From Diadophis punctatus similis (taxonomy: Eukaryota; Chordata; Lepidosauria; Squamata; Dipsadidae): 64,000 nucleotides of DNA. The notes beneath the pieces were generated by a model. That model saw only the letters and a program-made list of their open reading frames with translations, was not told the origin of the DNA and ran no database searches. Numbering within the stretch: position 1 is the stretch's first letter; every line of letters starts with the position of its first letter. The stretch covers positions 3,682,045 through 3,746,044 of the forward strand of contig JALIGW010000058.1 of assembly GCA_023053685.1 (NCBI GenBank), in the 5' to 3' direction. Shown here piece by piece: positions 11,420-22,510 of the stretch. The translations under genes and the position numbers were made by a program.

Positions 11420-11540
11420 TTGTTCTTTCTGTGGGAGGGAGTAATAGAACACCTGCTTGAGCTTCTTCCGTCTTCTGTCTCAGCCCTCTTTCCCTTAATT
11501 TCTGAAATTTCATCAGGCAACGCTAAGACAAGGCTGTTTA

Positions 11541-12775
11541 GCAATAGCCGTAGCACTTAGACTTATATACCGCTTCATAGTGCTTTACGGCCCTCTATAA
11601 GCGGTTTACAGAGTCAGCATATTTGTCCCCAACAATCTGGGTCCTCATTTTACCCACCTTGGAAGGACGGAAGGCTGAGTCGACCTTGAGGAGGTCAGGG
11701 TCGAATTGCTGGCAGTGGGCAGAGTTAGCCTGCAATACTGCATTGGAAGGAAGGAAGGAAGGAAGGAAGGAAGGGAGGGAGGGAGGGAGGGAGGGAGGGG
11801 AAGGAGGTTGGTTGGAAGGAAGGAAGGAAGGAAGGGAAAGGAGGTTGGAAGGAAGGAAGGATGGAAGGAAAGAAGGAAAGAAGGAAAGATGGAAAGAAGG
11901 GAGGAAGGAATAGCAATAGCACTTAGACTTATATACCGCTTCACAGTGCTTTTACAGCCCACTCTAAGCGGTTTCCAGAGTTCAGCATCTTTTCCCCAAC
12001 AATCTGGGTCCTCATTTTACCCACCTTGGAAGGACGGAAGGCTGAATCGACCTTGAGCAGGTCAGGGTCGAATTGCTGGCAGTGGGCAGAGTTAGCCTGC
12101 AATACTGCATTGGAGGGAGGGAGGGAGGGAGGGAGGGAGGGAGGGGAAGGAGGTTGGTTGGAAGGAAGGAAGGGGAAGGAGGTTGGAAGGAAGGAAGGAT
12201 GGAAGGAAAGAAGGAAAGATGGAAAGATGGAAAGAAGGAAGGAAGGAATAGCAATAGCACTTAGACTTATATACCGCTTCACAGTGCTTTTACAGCCCAC
12301 TCTAAGCGGTTTTCAGAGTCAGCCTCTTTCCCCCAACAATCTGGGTCCTCATTTTACCCACCTTGGAAGGACGGAAGGCTGAGTCGACCTTGAGCAGGTC
12401 AGGGTCGAATTGCTGACAGTGGGCAGAGTTAGCCTGCAATACTGCATTCAAAGGAAGGAAGGAAGGAAGGAAGGAAGGAAGGAAGGAAGGAAGGAAGGAA
12501 GGAAGGAAGGAAGGAAGGAAGGAAGGAAGGAAGGAATAGCAATAGCTCTTAGACTTATATACCGCTTCACAGTGCTTTACAGCCCTCTCTAAGCGGTTTA
12601 CAGAATCAGCCTCTTGCCCCCAACAATCTGGGTCCTCATTTTACCGACCTCGGAAGGACAGAAGGCTGAGTCAACCTTGACCCTGGTGAGATTTGAACTG
12701 CCAAATTGCAGGCAGCCGGCAGTCAGCAGAAGTAGCCTGCAGTATTGCATTCTATCCACTGCGCCAGCTTTATGG
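11541..12775 (-). repeat. Four Sauria SINEs in tandem with GGAA runs
   Basis: SINE units lie at about 11541-11745, 11910-12113, 12248-12448 and 12537-12775. They are separated by GGAA/GGGA runs at 11746-11909, 12114-12246 and 12449-12535. Units 1-3 share an altered head (CAGGTCAGGGTCGAATTGCT) not seen in unit 4, so they arose by local duplication. Confidence 0.9.
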
Positions 12776-12837
12776 ACTAGAAACTTGCCAGGGAGAAGAA
12801 ACAAAAGAGATACACAGTGTATTAAGTTCCACTTCGA

Positions 12838-13282
12838 AATAAGAGTGCAGAGAAGAGCAACAAAGATGATTAGGGGACTGAAGGTTAAAACATACAAAGA
12901 AAGGTTGCAGGAATTGGGTATGTTTAATGAAAAGAAGGACTAGGGGTGACACGATAGCAGTCTTCCAATATCTGAGGGGCTGCCACAAAGAAGAGGGGAT
13001 CCAATTATTCTCCAAAATGCCTGAAGGCAGGACAAGAAGCAATGGATGGAAACTAATCAAGGAGAGGAGCAACCTGGAACTAAGAAGGAATTTCCTGACA
13101 ATTAGAGCATTCAATCAGTGGAACTGCTTGCCACTAGAAGTTGTGAATGCTCCAACACTGGAAGTTTTTCAGAAGAGATTGGACAAAGATTTGTCTGAAA
13201 TGGTATAGGATTTCTTCCTAAGCAGGGGGTTAGACTAGAAGACCTCCAAGGTCCCTCCCAACTCTGTTATTCTGCATTCTGA
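12838..13282 (+). mobile_element. CR1 LINE 3' end
   Basis: Encodes RATKMIRGLKVKTYKERLQ, RGDTIAVFQYLRGCHKEEG and FNQWNCLPLEVV, then the usual 3' tail. Confidence 0.88.
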
Positions 13283-13894
13283 TATTTTTTCAGTCTATGC
13301 AAAGTTCTGTCTTTAGCTGGAGCATGGAAACAAACTCACAAGAGTATATAAAGAAATAGGATAGAAGATTAATGCCAAGGGACATTTGCTTCCATTATGG
13401 TTAAATATGAACAGAAAGCAAGCTTATTCTTTGGATTCAACTCAACTGACCAGGGACATCGATATAGAAGCCTTAGGTTTATATGTATGTGGTTGAGCCT
13501 GTATTGTGGTTGTGTTAAACGTTGTGTTGGTTTTGATCTTTTTTTATCTTGGCTGCTGAATATTATCTGTTTATAATGCTTTGTTCTAATCCTCTTCCTC
13601 TTCATTGTTAGTCACTGAGAAAGGCTGCCATATAAATTGAATGGCTTAATAAGTTGGGTCAATGGATGGATGGATGGATGGATGGATGGATGGATGGATG
13701 GATGGATGGGAGGTCTTTGGTGCTCTTTGAGCTCATCACTACTAGAAGGGAGCGGGGCTTGTGAAGAGGAGGAGAGGGAAGAAGAAGAAGAGGAAGAAGG
13801 AGGAAGAGGAAGAAGAGGAGGAGGAAAAGGAAGAAGAGGAAGAGGAAGAAGGAGAAGGAGGAAGAGGAAGAAGAGGAGGAAGGAGGAGGAGAAT
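13283..13894. repeat. Unrecognised DNA, then (GGAT)n and GA-rich runs
   Basis: No feature in 13283-13655. (GGAT)n at about 13662-13711, then a purine-rich GAA/GGA run at 13766-13894. Confidence 0.75.
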
Positions 13895-14252
13895 TATACC
13901 AATATAATACCCTAATCAAGGAACTACAAGTCAGACAAATATTCAAACAGTAAACAGCCGCCTAATCAAAGAACCACCAAGAATAAAACGCTTACATCAA
14001 CACTTAATAGGGCAAGCCGCTACTGTATAAAAAGGGGAGCAACACTCACTCCCTTCTAGCACTGATGATGTTACATAGTTGGGTCATGAAATGTCTGCAA
14101 GAAAACCACCAAGCTCAGAGAGCACCAAGGACCCCACAGTCCTCCTCCTCCTCATCTCCCCACTCCCTTCTAGCACTGATGATGCTAACTAGTTGGGTAA
14201 TGAAAGGTCTGAAGAAAACAAGCTCAGAGAGCACTAAGGACCCTACAGTCAT
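13895..14252 (+). mobile_element. P1 repeats, two hammerhead-like segments
   Basis: CACTGATGATGTTACATAG...GAAATGTCTGC at about 14061 and CACTGATGATGCTAACTAG...GAAAGGTCTG at about 14173. Both are followed by the AAGCTCAGAGAGCAC phrase. Confidence 0.6.
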
Positions 14253-14590
14253 TGTCACGATGTGAATATTGTCAGTTGTGAGTCTATGCAGGGTGATGCA
14301 CCCCTATTCTAAATATTATGGTACTTCCCAATACAAGCAGAACACGTGATATGATGTTCTGCGCATGTCTACATTCCTATCCACCATTAATCACTTCTGT
14401 TATGCCTTCCAGCCTGGAAGGACGTGTTGCATAGCAAAAATGTAGTTTATTCAGGATTTATTGTTTTATATTGTTTTGTACTGAAATAAATATTTTCTAT
14501 TAGACATTTAATCTCGGTTTCATTTCTAAGTATTTGAATTCCAAGTAAAAGATCCAATGTCGCCTCTACGGGGGAATTCTTCCCTTAACA
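14253..14590. mobile_element. Solo LTR (338 bp) with 5-bp target duplication
   Basis: The segment begins TGTCACGATG and ends CCCTTAACA. It is flanked by GTCAT at 14248-14252 and 14591-14595. An AATAAA-type signal lies near 14487. A 5-bp duplication fits Gypsy-like or some ERV elements; the superfamily is not settled. It interrupts a P1 repeat. Confidence 0.8.
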
Positions 14591-14598
14591 GTCATCAT

Positions 14599-14815
14599 TG
14601 TCCTCCTCCTCCTCCTCCTCCTCCTCCTCCTCCTCCTCCTCCTCCTCCTCCTCCTCCTCCTCCTCCTCCTCCTCCTCCTCCTCCTCCTCCTCCTCCTTTC
14701 TGCAAACATCACTCCTTTCTAGCACTGGTGATGTTACCTAGTTGGATCATGAAATGTCTGCAAGAAAACCACCAAGCTCAGAGAGCTCCAAGGATCCCAC
14801 AGTTCGATCCTGAGC
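14599..14815 (+). repeat. (TCC)n microsatellite and P1 repeat end
   Basis: About 33 TCC units (14599-14697), then the P1 hammerhead-like segment CACTGGTGATGTTACCTAG...GAAATGTCTGC. Confidence 0.85.
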
Positions 14816-15160
14816 TACAAATGCTCTTTTCTATTGAATGAATGAATGAATGAGTGAATCTCATGTCTAAGTTACAGTATTTCTCAGTTTTTATCTGCTT
14901 ATCTGATTCTGTCACAAAATTTTACTGGTCGACCTAATAAAACTTTTCTATCTCCAACTCTGAGGCATAAACAGAGTCTCAAACTCCTGCAAAACTTTCA
15001 GAAGGAAGCCCCTTATTTTGGCAACCTGTACAGAGAGTTGTCACAATGACGCAAACGCCTCTTACAAGATTATCTGGTGCCACTACAGACTGATATTTAT
15101 AAGCGGGTTCACAACTTAGCGAAAACAAATATTTTTGCAAACACTTTGTGAAGGACATTT

Positions 15161-15531
15161 ATTCTTGATTTAGGACCAAAATTGAGCCCAAATTTCCATT
15201 GCTAAGCGAGACAATTGTTCAGTGATCCCCCCCCCCAATTTTAAGTTCTTTCTTGCCACCGTCGTTAAGTGAATCACGACAGTTGTTAGGTTAGTAACAT
15301 GGTTGTTAACTGAATTTGGCTTCCCTGTTGTCTTTGCTTGTCAGAAGGTTGCAAAAGGGGATCACGTGACCCCGGGACACTACAACCGTCATAAGAATGA
15401 GTCAGTTGCCAAATATCTTCATTTTCGTGAGCATGGGGATGATGCAACGGTCGTAAGTGTGAAAAACGGCCACAACTCACTTTTTTTCCAGTGCCATTGT
15501 TACTTGTCGGTAAACAAATGGTTGTAAGGCC
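15161..15531 (-). mobile_element. TA-target MITE M1, copy 4
   Basis: Reverse orientation. The ends are worn, the interior typical (GATCACGTGACCCCGGGACA). Confidence 0.8.
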
Positions 15532-16077
15532 TGTATTGTATTGTAACTATGGCACTCCAATAAGAAAACAGGTTAACTCTGCTTTGTTTAAGGTGATTAT
15601 ATTGATAACCATTCATGTTGCAACTCCTGAAGCTAAACAGCCTTTTAAATGAATAACTAAACAAGAGCAGAAAAACAGAAGGCTTTGACAGTGGTTTTTG
15701 CAAGAATATAAAGAGTTTTTCTCATGCATCTATATATATAAAAGCCAAATACCACTCACACATCATCACGAAATCTCCAGAACCGTAAAGCCTACAAACT
15801 TGAAATTTGGCACGTATGTTCCCTTTGGCTTCTAGGTGCTTGCTAAGAAAGGATTTTTCGAAAGGACCATCAGATCATTACTATTTCTTATATATAGTAT
15901 ATAAGAATATATACTGGTGCTAAGGAGTTAGGCATTGTACTCCCCCTCCCCACTTGAACTCTGTTCCAACTGCCAGTGGGCGTGGCCAGTGCGTGAGTCA
16001 TCTGGCCTGTGGGCTGGGAGTTTAAGACATGCTACTCCACGCTAAGGAGTTAGACATTCTACTCCCCCTCCCCACCT

Positions 16078-16693
16078 GAAAGGGAGAGAAGGGGATAAGA
16101 TAGGAGAGGCCTCTGTGGGGCCAGCCTGAGGGAGAGAAGGGGATAGGAGAGGATCAATGGGGCCAGCCTGAGGGAGAGAAGGGGATAAGATAGGAGAGGC
16201 CTCTGTGGGGCAAGCCTGAGGGAGAGAAGGGGAGAGGAGACGCTTCTGTGGGGCAAGCCTGAGGGAGAGAAGGGGATAAGATAGGAGAGGCTTCTGTGGG
16301 GCAAGCCTGAGGGAGAGAAGGAGATAGGAGAGGATCAATGGGGCCAGCCTGAGGGAGAGAGGGGGTATAGGAGAGGAGAGGCCTCTGTGGGGCAAGCCTG
16401 AGGGAGAGAAGGAGATAGGAGAGGATCAATGGGGCCAGCCTGAGGGAGAGAAGGGGAGAGGAGAGGAGACGCTTCTGTGGGGCAAGCCTGAGGGAGAGAA
16501 GGGGATAGGAGAGGATCAATGGGGCCAGCCTGAGGGAGAGAAGGGGATAAGATAAGGAGAGGCTTCTGTGGGGCCAGCCTGAGGGAGAGAAGGCGAGAGG
16601 AGAGGATCAATGGGGCCAGCCTGAGGGAGAGAGGGGGTATAGGAGAGGAGAGGCTTCTGTGGGGCAAGCCTGAGGGAGAGAAGGGGAGAGGAA
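16078..16693. repeat. Dimeric minisatellite inside the Helitron
   Basis: Units starting GCCTGAGGGAGAGAAGG recur every 42-43 or 48 bases. The two versions, one with GGCCTCTGTGGGG and one with GGATCAATGGGG, partly alternate. About 13 units. Confidence 0.88.
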
Positions 16694-16781
16694 AGGCCGA
16701 TGGTAACTACTCATTAATGTTCAAGCTTTAACTGTCAATTTATCAAGCCTGATCACATAGTTTCTAGCGAAGCACGGGTAT

Positions 16782-17439
16782 CAGGGGCAGATTCCTAATT
16801 TTTTTACTACCACTCTGTGGGCGTGGCTTATTTTGTGGGTGTGGCTTGCCAGCCATGTGACTGGGTGGTCGTGGGCCTCAGGAGCTTGGCAGCGGCTGGA
16901 GAAGCAGGGGGGCATTGCCTACCCACAACGCAGCCCCCGCAGCGGGAGCAGCAAGACCACGGCAGCGGTTGTTCTAGGAGGCTCCGTCCGGCCTGAATGC
17001 TTCTCCCCATTCGATGATCCTAGGCTCCTGCCGCCCGTTCCCTCTCCCCTCAGCAGCTCAAGAAGCCTCGAACGTGCGAAAATGCCTGGGATCATCACCG
17101 CGCGTTTGTGGTTTCTTGGACTGCTGAAGGGAGGGGAACTGAGATAGGTCCTGCCACCCGTTCTTTCAGCGTCTCACGTGCTCACTCAGCCATCCTCCCC
17201 TGCTTGGACTCACTGTGGGGTAGGAAGGCAGCGCATGCGCAGTGCCTTCCTACCCCACAGTGCCGGAAGCTTGGCTTCTGGGCATGCACAGAAGAAATTT
17301 TTAAAAAAAAATTAAAAAAACTTTTTAAAAAAATGGCGGCGCCCAGGCACCGGCAACCGACCGCACTGGTACTGTGACGTCACCAGCGGGCCGCTACCGG
17401 TGCTATAGAGTGGACCACACCGGTAGGAACCCACCACTG
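16782..17439 (-). mobile_element. 658-bp hAT-type element, copy 2
   Basis: Inverted relative of 6966-7600. The target duplication ACGGGTAT (16774-16781 and 17440-17447) is perfect. It splits the Helitron 3' end GCACGGGTATCCAGCTACTAG. Confidence 0.92.
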
Positions 17440-17458
17440 ACGGGTATCCAGCTACTAG

Positions 17459-18000
17459 TATATAAATAAAATGAAAGCGGAGTTTTTTGGACTTAGCAAG
17501 GGCCTATGATGCCTTATGCAGGATGTAAGAATAAAAGGGCATATAAAAAGTGAAATATATCTCGAAGGCGGCTATTTCGTTGGACCAAGCCAGCAGGACC
17601 TGCCCCCAAGCCAGGTCCTGCTGGCTTGGGGGCAGCCCACTAAATGTTTGTCAAGGCTATGAATGCATGAGTTCACCGCCAGCTCAGAATGTTGGCTAGA
17701 TGGCAGAGTCAGCACGACATTCTCCAAAATAGGCGATCTGAGTCAAATGTCCTCTTCCTTCGTTGACAAGATGACTACTTAGTGGAGATCGGCTTTAATT
17801 TTAGCAAAACCTTTGAGCATTTTCCAAAGGACGGTCACATCGTCACACTGTTAAAAGTGTGGTTTGGATGGGACTGCACAATAGAAGCCCACAACCGGTG
17901 GCCTAACCACGTTCAGAGAGCGACCGAATGCATTTACTTTGAGTTGGAAAGTGATAACCAGAGGGATCTATCCAGGGCCCATTTTTATTCAACGGGGTTA
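17459..18000. other. Mostly unrecognised; contains a double hairpin
   Basis: No coding frame with support. Two overlapping perfect inverted repeats lie at 17587-17634. Confidence 0.45.
17587..17634. other. Two mutually exclusive hairpins
   Basis: Arms 17587-17602 and 17612-17627 (AAGCCAGCAGGACCTG and its complement, 16 bp, 9-base loop) overlap arms 17601-17614 and 17621-17634 (TGCCCCCAAGCCAG and its complement, 14 bp, 6-base loop). Confidence 0.8.
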
Positions 18001-18135
18001 CGGATAGTCCTCAACTTATGACTAACGACCTAGGTTCAAAGTTCTAATGTTCAGGGATTCTCCCCCACTCTTGAGGGATTGCGTTATGGACACTCAGCAA
18101 CCACGTTTATGACTGTTTGCAGCATTAGTGATTTA
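18001..18135 (+). mobile_element. Diverged M1-related fragment
   Basis: GGATAGTCCTCAACTTATGAC and TTTATGACTGTTTGCAGCA resemble M1. The same variant occurs at 50339-50530. Confidence 0.55.
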
Positions 18136-18156
18136 TGTTTTTTGCTGGAAATTGGT

Positions 18157-19252
18157 CCTTCCTTCCTCCTTCCTCCCCTCCCTCTTTTCTTTCTTCCCTT
18201 TCCTCAGCCTCCCTCCCTCCCTCGTTTTTTCTCACTCTTCCTTCCTTTCCTCCCTCTTTTCCTTCCTTCCTTCCTTCCCTCCCTTTCTTACTTCTTTTTC
18301 CTCACTCTTCCTTCCCTCCTTTTTTTCCTTCCTTCCTTCCCTCCTCTCTTCCTTATTTTTCCTCACTATTCTTTCCTTCCACCTTCCTTTTCCCCTTCCT
18401 TCCTTTTCCTTCTTTCCTTTCCTCCTTCCTTTCCCCTTCCTTCCCTCCCTCTTTTCATTCCTTCCCTTTTCTCACCCTCCCTCCTCTCCCTCTCTTCCTT
18501 TTTTCCTCCCTCTTCTTTCCTTCCTCCTTCCTTTTCCCCTTCCTTCACTCCCTCTTTTCTTCCCTTCCTCCCTTCCTTCTTTTCCTCCCTCTTCCTTCCT
18601 CCCCTCCCTCTTTTCCTCCCCTCCCTTTCCGCACCCCCCTCCCCTCCCTCTCTTCCCTCCCTTTCCTCACTATTCTTTCCTTCTTTCCTTCCTTTTCCCC
18701 TTCCTTCCTTCCCTCCCTCTTTTCCTTCCTTCCTTCCTCCCCTCCCTCTTTTCATTCTTTCCCTTTTCTCACCCTCCCTCCTCTCCCTCTCTTCCTTCCT
18801 TCCCTCCCTTTTTTCCTTCCTTCCTCTCCTCCCTCTCGTCCTTCTTTTTCGTCATTCTTCCTTCCCTCCCTCTTTTCTTTCCGTCCCTTTCCTCACCCTC
18901 CCTCTCTTTCTTCTTTTTCCTCACTCTTCTTTCCTTCCTCCTTCCTTTTCCCCTTCCTTCCCTCCCTCTTTTCTTCCCTTCCTCCCTTCCTTCTTTTCCT
19001 GCTTCTTCCTTCCTTCCCTCCCTTTTTTCCTTCCCTCCCTTTCCGCACCCCCCTCCCCTCCCTCCCTTCCCTCACTATTCTTTCCTTCCTCCTTCCTTTT
19101 CCCCTTCCTTCCTTCCCTCCCTCTTTTCCTTCCTTCCTTCCCTCCCTCTTTTCTTTCCGTCCCTTTCCTCACCCTCCCTCTCTTTCTTCTTTTTCCTCAC
19201 TCTTCTTTCCTTCCTCCTTCCTTTTCCCCTTCCTTCCCTCCCTCCCTTTTAT
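18157..19252. repeat. 1.1-kb pyrimidine tract with long duplications
   Basis: Almost purely C/T. Long blocks recur: one ending in CCCTCTCTTTCTTC is repeated about 276 bases apart (18885 and 19161), and CTTTCCGCACCCCCCTCCCC about 410 bases apart (18625 and 19038). Open frames here are artefacts. Confidence 0.9.
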
Positions 19253-19631
19253 CTTCAACATTAGTTTCTGTTAGTTTTTATCTCTTTTATTTAAAAATCT
19301 AATAATTGCAAAAAAGAAAAGAAAAAGATAATGATACAAAATTGGTGCATTTGAGGAACATCCAGGATGGGAGAATGAGATTGTGATCTACTCTGGATAG
19401 GCTGGAAGATTGAGCTAAGGGGAACAAGATGCCCTTCGATGATGAAAGATATATAATTAGGGGGGTAATTATAGGATATACGTACAAGATGAACAAGGAA
19501 TCGTGACTCGGAAGAGCTACATCAGAGAAAGAACGGGCCCTCATCACCCACAACAAGCTGAACATGAACCAACAGGGTGATGAAAGTAACACATCAAAAT
19601 AAGAACTGCACCAAAGATGGATGAAGGCAGT
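19253..19631. other. No recognised feature
   Basis: Ordinary non-coding DNA. Confidence 0.4.
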
Positions 19632-20335
19632 TGGGTCTGTTGGTTAGGGCACAAGGCTAGAAAGCCATTTGGGTGACATTGGGCAAATTACCAGGAGATG
19701 GTGAGTTGTAGTCCTGATTTGGACATGAAAGCCAGCTGGGTGACTTTGGGCCAATCACCAGGAGATGGTGAGTTCTAGTCCTGCTTTGAACATGAAAGCC
19801 AGCTAGGTGACTCTGAGCTAATCATCAGGAGACGGTGAGTTCTAGTCCTGCTTTGCACGTGAAAGCCAGCTGGGCAGGGGTGAAATCCAGCAGGTTCTGA
19901 CAGGTTCTGGAGAACCGGTAGCATAAATTTTGAGTAGTTTAGAGAACCGGCAAATAACACCTCTAGCTGGCCCCAGAGTGGGGTGGGAATGGAGATTTTG
20001 CAGTATCCTTCCCCTGCCACGCCCACCAAGCCACACCACGCCCACCAAGCCACGCCCACAGAACCGGTAGTAAAAAAAATTGGATTTCTCCACTGCAGCT
20101 GGGTGACATTGGGCCAATCATCAGGAGACGGTGAGTTCTAGTCCTGCCTTAGGCACGAAAGCCAACTGAGTGATTCTGGGCCAATCACCAGGAGATGATG
20201 AGATCGAGTCCCGCCTTAGGCATGAAAAGTGCCTGGGTGACTTTGGGCCAGTCCCTCTATCAGCCCAGCCTACCTCACAGGGTTGCTGTTGTGGGGAAAA
20301 TAGATGTTCATCACTTTGAGTTACTTATAAACAAT
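19632..20335 (+). mobile_element. tRNA-type SINE with amplified 67-bp modules
   Basis: The head has TGTTGGTTAGGGCACAAGGC. A module starting GAAAGCCAGCTGGGTGAC and containing the B-box-like GAGTTCTAGTCC recurs exactly every 67 bases (19660, 19727, 19794, 19861) and continues after the nested hAT element. The 3' part (CCTCACAGGGTTGCTGTTGT) is normal. Confidence 0.8.
19875..20095. mobile_element. 221-bp hAT-type MITE
   Basis: Ends CAGGGGTGAAATCC and GGATTTCTCCACTG. The target duplication CAGCTGGG at 19867-19874 and 20096-20103 is perfect. Relative of 5356-6151. Confidence 0.92.
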
Positions 20336-20391
20336 AATCAAGGTGGGATAAAAAAATCAAAGAAACAAAGCAACTGAAAGATAGGCTGAGG

Positions 20392-21085
20392 GTGCCACCA
20401 GACCTACGTATAAAATTCAGAATTTTATTTGTTAGAACATTTCTTAGACCAATTCTGGAATACAGCTCACCTGTCTGGAACCCGCACTGCATATCAGACA
20501 TTAATACAATCGAGAGAGTCCAGAAATATTTCACAAGAAGAGTCCTTCACTCCTCCGCTCACAACAAAATACCTTATTCCACCAGACTTGAAATACTGGG
20601 ATTAGACAATCTACAACTACGTCGCCTCCGATCTGATCTAAATGTAGTTCATAAAATCATATACCAAAATGTCCTTCCTGTTAATGACTACTTCAGCTTC
20701 AACCGCAACAATACACGAGCACGTAATAGATTCAAACTCAATGTAAAGCGCTCCAAACTCGACTGCAGAAAATACGACTTCAGCAACAGAGTGATCAATG
20801 CCTGGAATGCACTACCTGACTCTGTGGTTTCTTCCCCAAACCCCAAAAACTTTAACCTTAGACTGTCTACAGTCGACCTCTCCCCGTTTCTAAGAGGTCT
20901 GTAAGGGGCGTGCATAAGCGCACCACTGTGCCTACCGTCCCTGTCCTACTGTCCTATTGTCCTCTTTTATCGTTACTTTTTATTTATGTTTATACAAACT
21001 ACTACTATCCTATACATGTTTGACAAATAAATAAATAAATAAACAAAAAAACAAAAAAACAAAAAAAACAAACAAACAAATAAAT
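20392..21085 (+). mobile_element. 5'-truncated LINE (CR1/L2/Rex1 group), copy 2
   Basis: An open frame of 170 residues runs to a stop after STVDLSPFLRGL, with a little more 5' sequence than the copy at 5527 (IKFRILFVRTFLRPILEYSS). The tail is AAATA and then AAAC repeats. Identity with the first copy looks above 95% by eye. Confidence 0.87.
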
Positions 21086-21384
21086 AATGCAGGCCTCTGT
21101 GCCTCTAGGCTAGGCTGATCCAAGCCAGAGGAAATTCAGCACAAGGCCTTTAATCCTCAGGAGAGGCTCTGCATGTGTGGGAGGAAAGGAAAATGACTAC
21201 TAGCTGTGGCAGAAAAGACCTTGTGTAATGTGTAAGGGAGCAATTAGGAAACCTTGCCAAAAGGTCATCTACTGAAGATATTTCTGCAGTAGGAGACAAT
21301 CTGCACCAACCACAGCTGGGCTTTGATCCAAAGTAACACCAGACACCATTCTCCATTCTTGGCACTCTGCACATTTATTATTGA

Positions 21385-21795
21385 ATTTTAATCCCACCTT
21401 TATTGCTTTAAAAAGCAACTTGAGGCAGTGAGCGGTTTGCCTAATATTCCTTCCACCTCCTATTTTTCCCCATAACAACATCCCTGTGAGGTGGGTTGGA
21501 CTGAGAGACTGGCCCAAAGTCCCCTAATTGCCTTTCATGCCTAAGACAGGACTAGAGCTCACAGTCTCCTGGTGATTGGCCCGAAGTCACCCAGCCAGCT
21601 TTCTGGCACAAGACAGGACTAGAGCTCACAGTCTCCTGGTGATTGGCCCGAAGTCACCCAGCCAGCTTTCTGGCACAAGACAGGACTAGAACTCACAGTC
21701 TCCTGGTGATTGGCCCAAAGTCACCCAGTCAGCTTTCATGCCTAAGGCGGGACTAGAACTCACCGTCTCCTGGGGATTGGCCCAAAGTCACCAAC
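21385..21795 (-). mobile_element. tRNA-type SINE with four 67-bp modules
   Basis: Reverse copy of the SINE at 19632. The module phrase GACAGGACTAGAGCTC starts at 21545, 21612 and 21679, with a variant near 21745, so the period is 67 again. Confidence 0.8.
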
Positions 21796-21874
21796 CTGGA
21801 GCCTGATTAATCTAGGCCAGACCAAAACCATGACATCTGAAAGCAAGAGAGCTAAATCCAGGATACTTTAGTGC

Positions 21875-22279
21875 AGTGATGGCGAACCTTTTTTTCTTCG
21901 GGTGCCAAAATAGTGCACGCCTGCGCTATCGCACGCACGTGCATGCCCACACCCATAATTCAAAGCCCCCCATTTGCCCCACCCCCCTGTGCACGCGTGG
22001 CATGACCCCCCCCACTCCCCCATTTCCCGACCTCCAGTGGGCTCGATAGGCCCATTTTTCGCCCTCCCCAGGCTCCAGAGGCTTTCTTGGAGCTTGGGGA
22101 GTGCAAAAACGCTCCCCCCGCCACCCGAAATCACCCTCCCAGAGCCTCTGTGCAAGCCAAAATCAGCTGGCGGGCACGCACATGCGCGCTGGAGCTGAGC
22201 TAGGGCAATGGCTCGCGTGCCAGCAGATATGGCTCCGCGTGCCACCTGTGGCACCCGTGCCATAGGTTCGCCATCACTG
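21875..22279. mobile_element. 405-bp hAT-type MITE
   Basis: Perfect 16-bp terminal repeats (CAGTGATGGCGAACCT). Flanks CTTTAGTG / CCTTAGTG match 7 of 8. The interior is GC-rich. Confidence 0.92.
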
Positions 22280-22510
22280 CCTTAGTGCATAAGCCCAGGA
22301 TCACATACATTTGTGATGTATACAATCCCTTCTGCGTTGTAAATTTGACAGGCAATGTTTGTATTTCATGTCTCTGAGATACGAAGCTAGATCAACTGTC
22401 AAACATCCAAACTCTCTGGGCTGAAAGAAGCAACGAGTCATTGCAAGCTTTCTTACCCATGGATAGAAACATATCTGAAGTGGGCAGTTTTCTGCAAAGT
22501 CCAGGGATAG

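Larger units (their letters stand above)
15729..17458 (+). mobile_element. Non-autonomous Helitron with nested cargo
   Basis: Starts TCTATATATATAAAAGCC after an A and ends AGCTACTAG before a T, as expected for Helitron insertion between A and T. The 5' part holds AACTTGAAATTTGGCACG, seen in vertebrate Helitrons. It carries a minisatellite (16078-16693) and a hAT insertion (16782-17439). No Rep/helicase frame is present. Confidence 0.7.

Noticed and set aside
11541..12775. CRISPR-like regular repeats
   Set aside because: The repeats are SINEs and GGAA microsatellites in a vertebrate genome.
18079..19302. 407-residue Pro/Ser/Phe/Leu-rich open frame
   Set aside because: It is a pyrimidine microsatellite open in three frames, with no family signature.
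21868..22263. 131-residue minus-strand open frame
   Set aside because: It lies wholly inside a GC-rich hAT MITE with defined ends.
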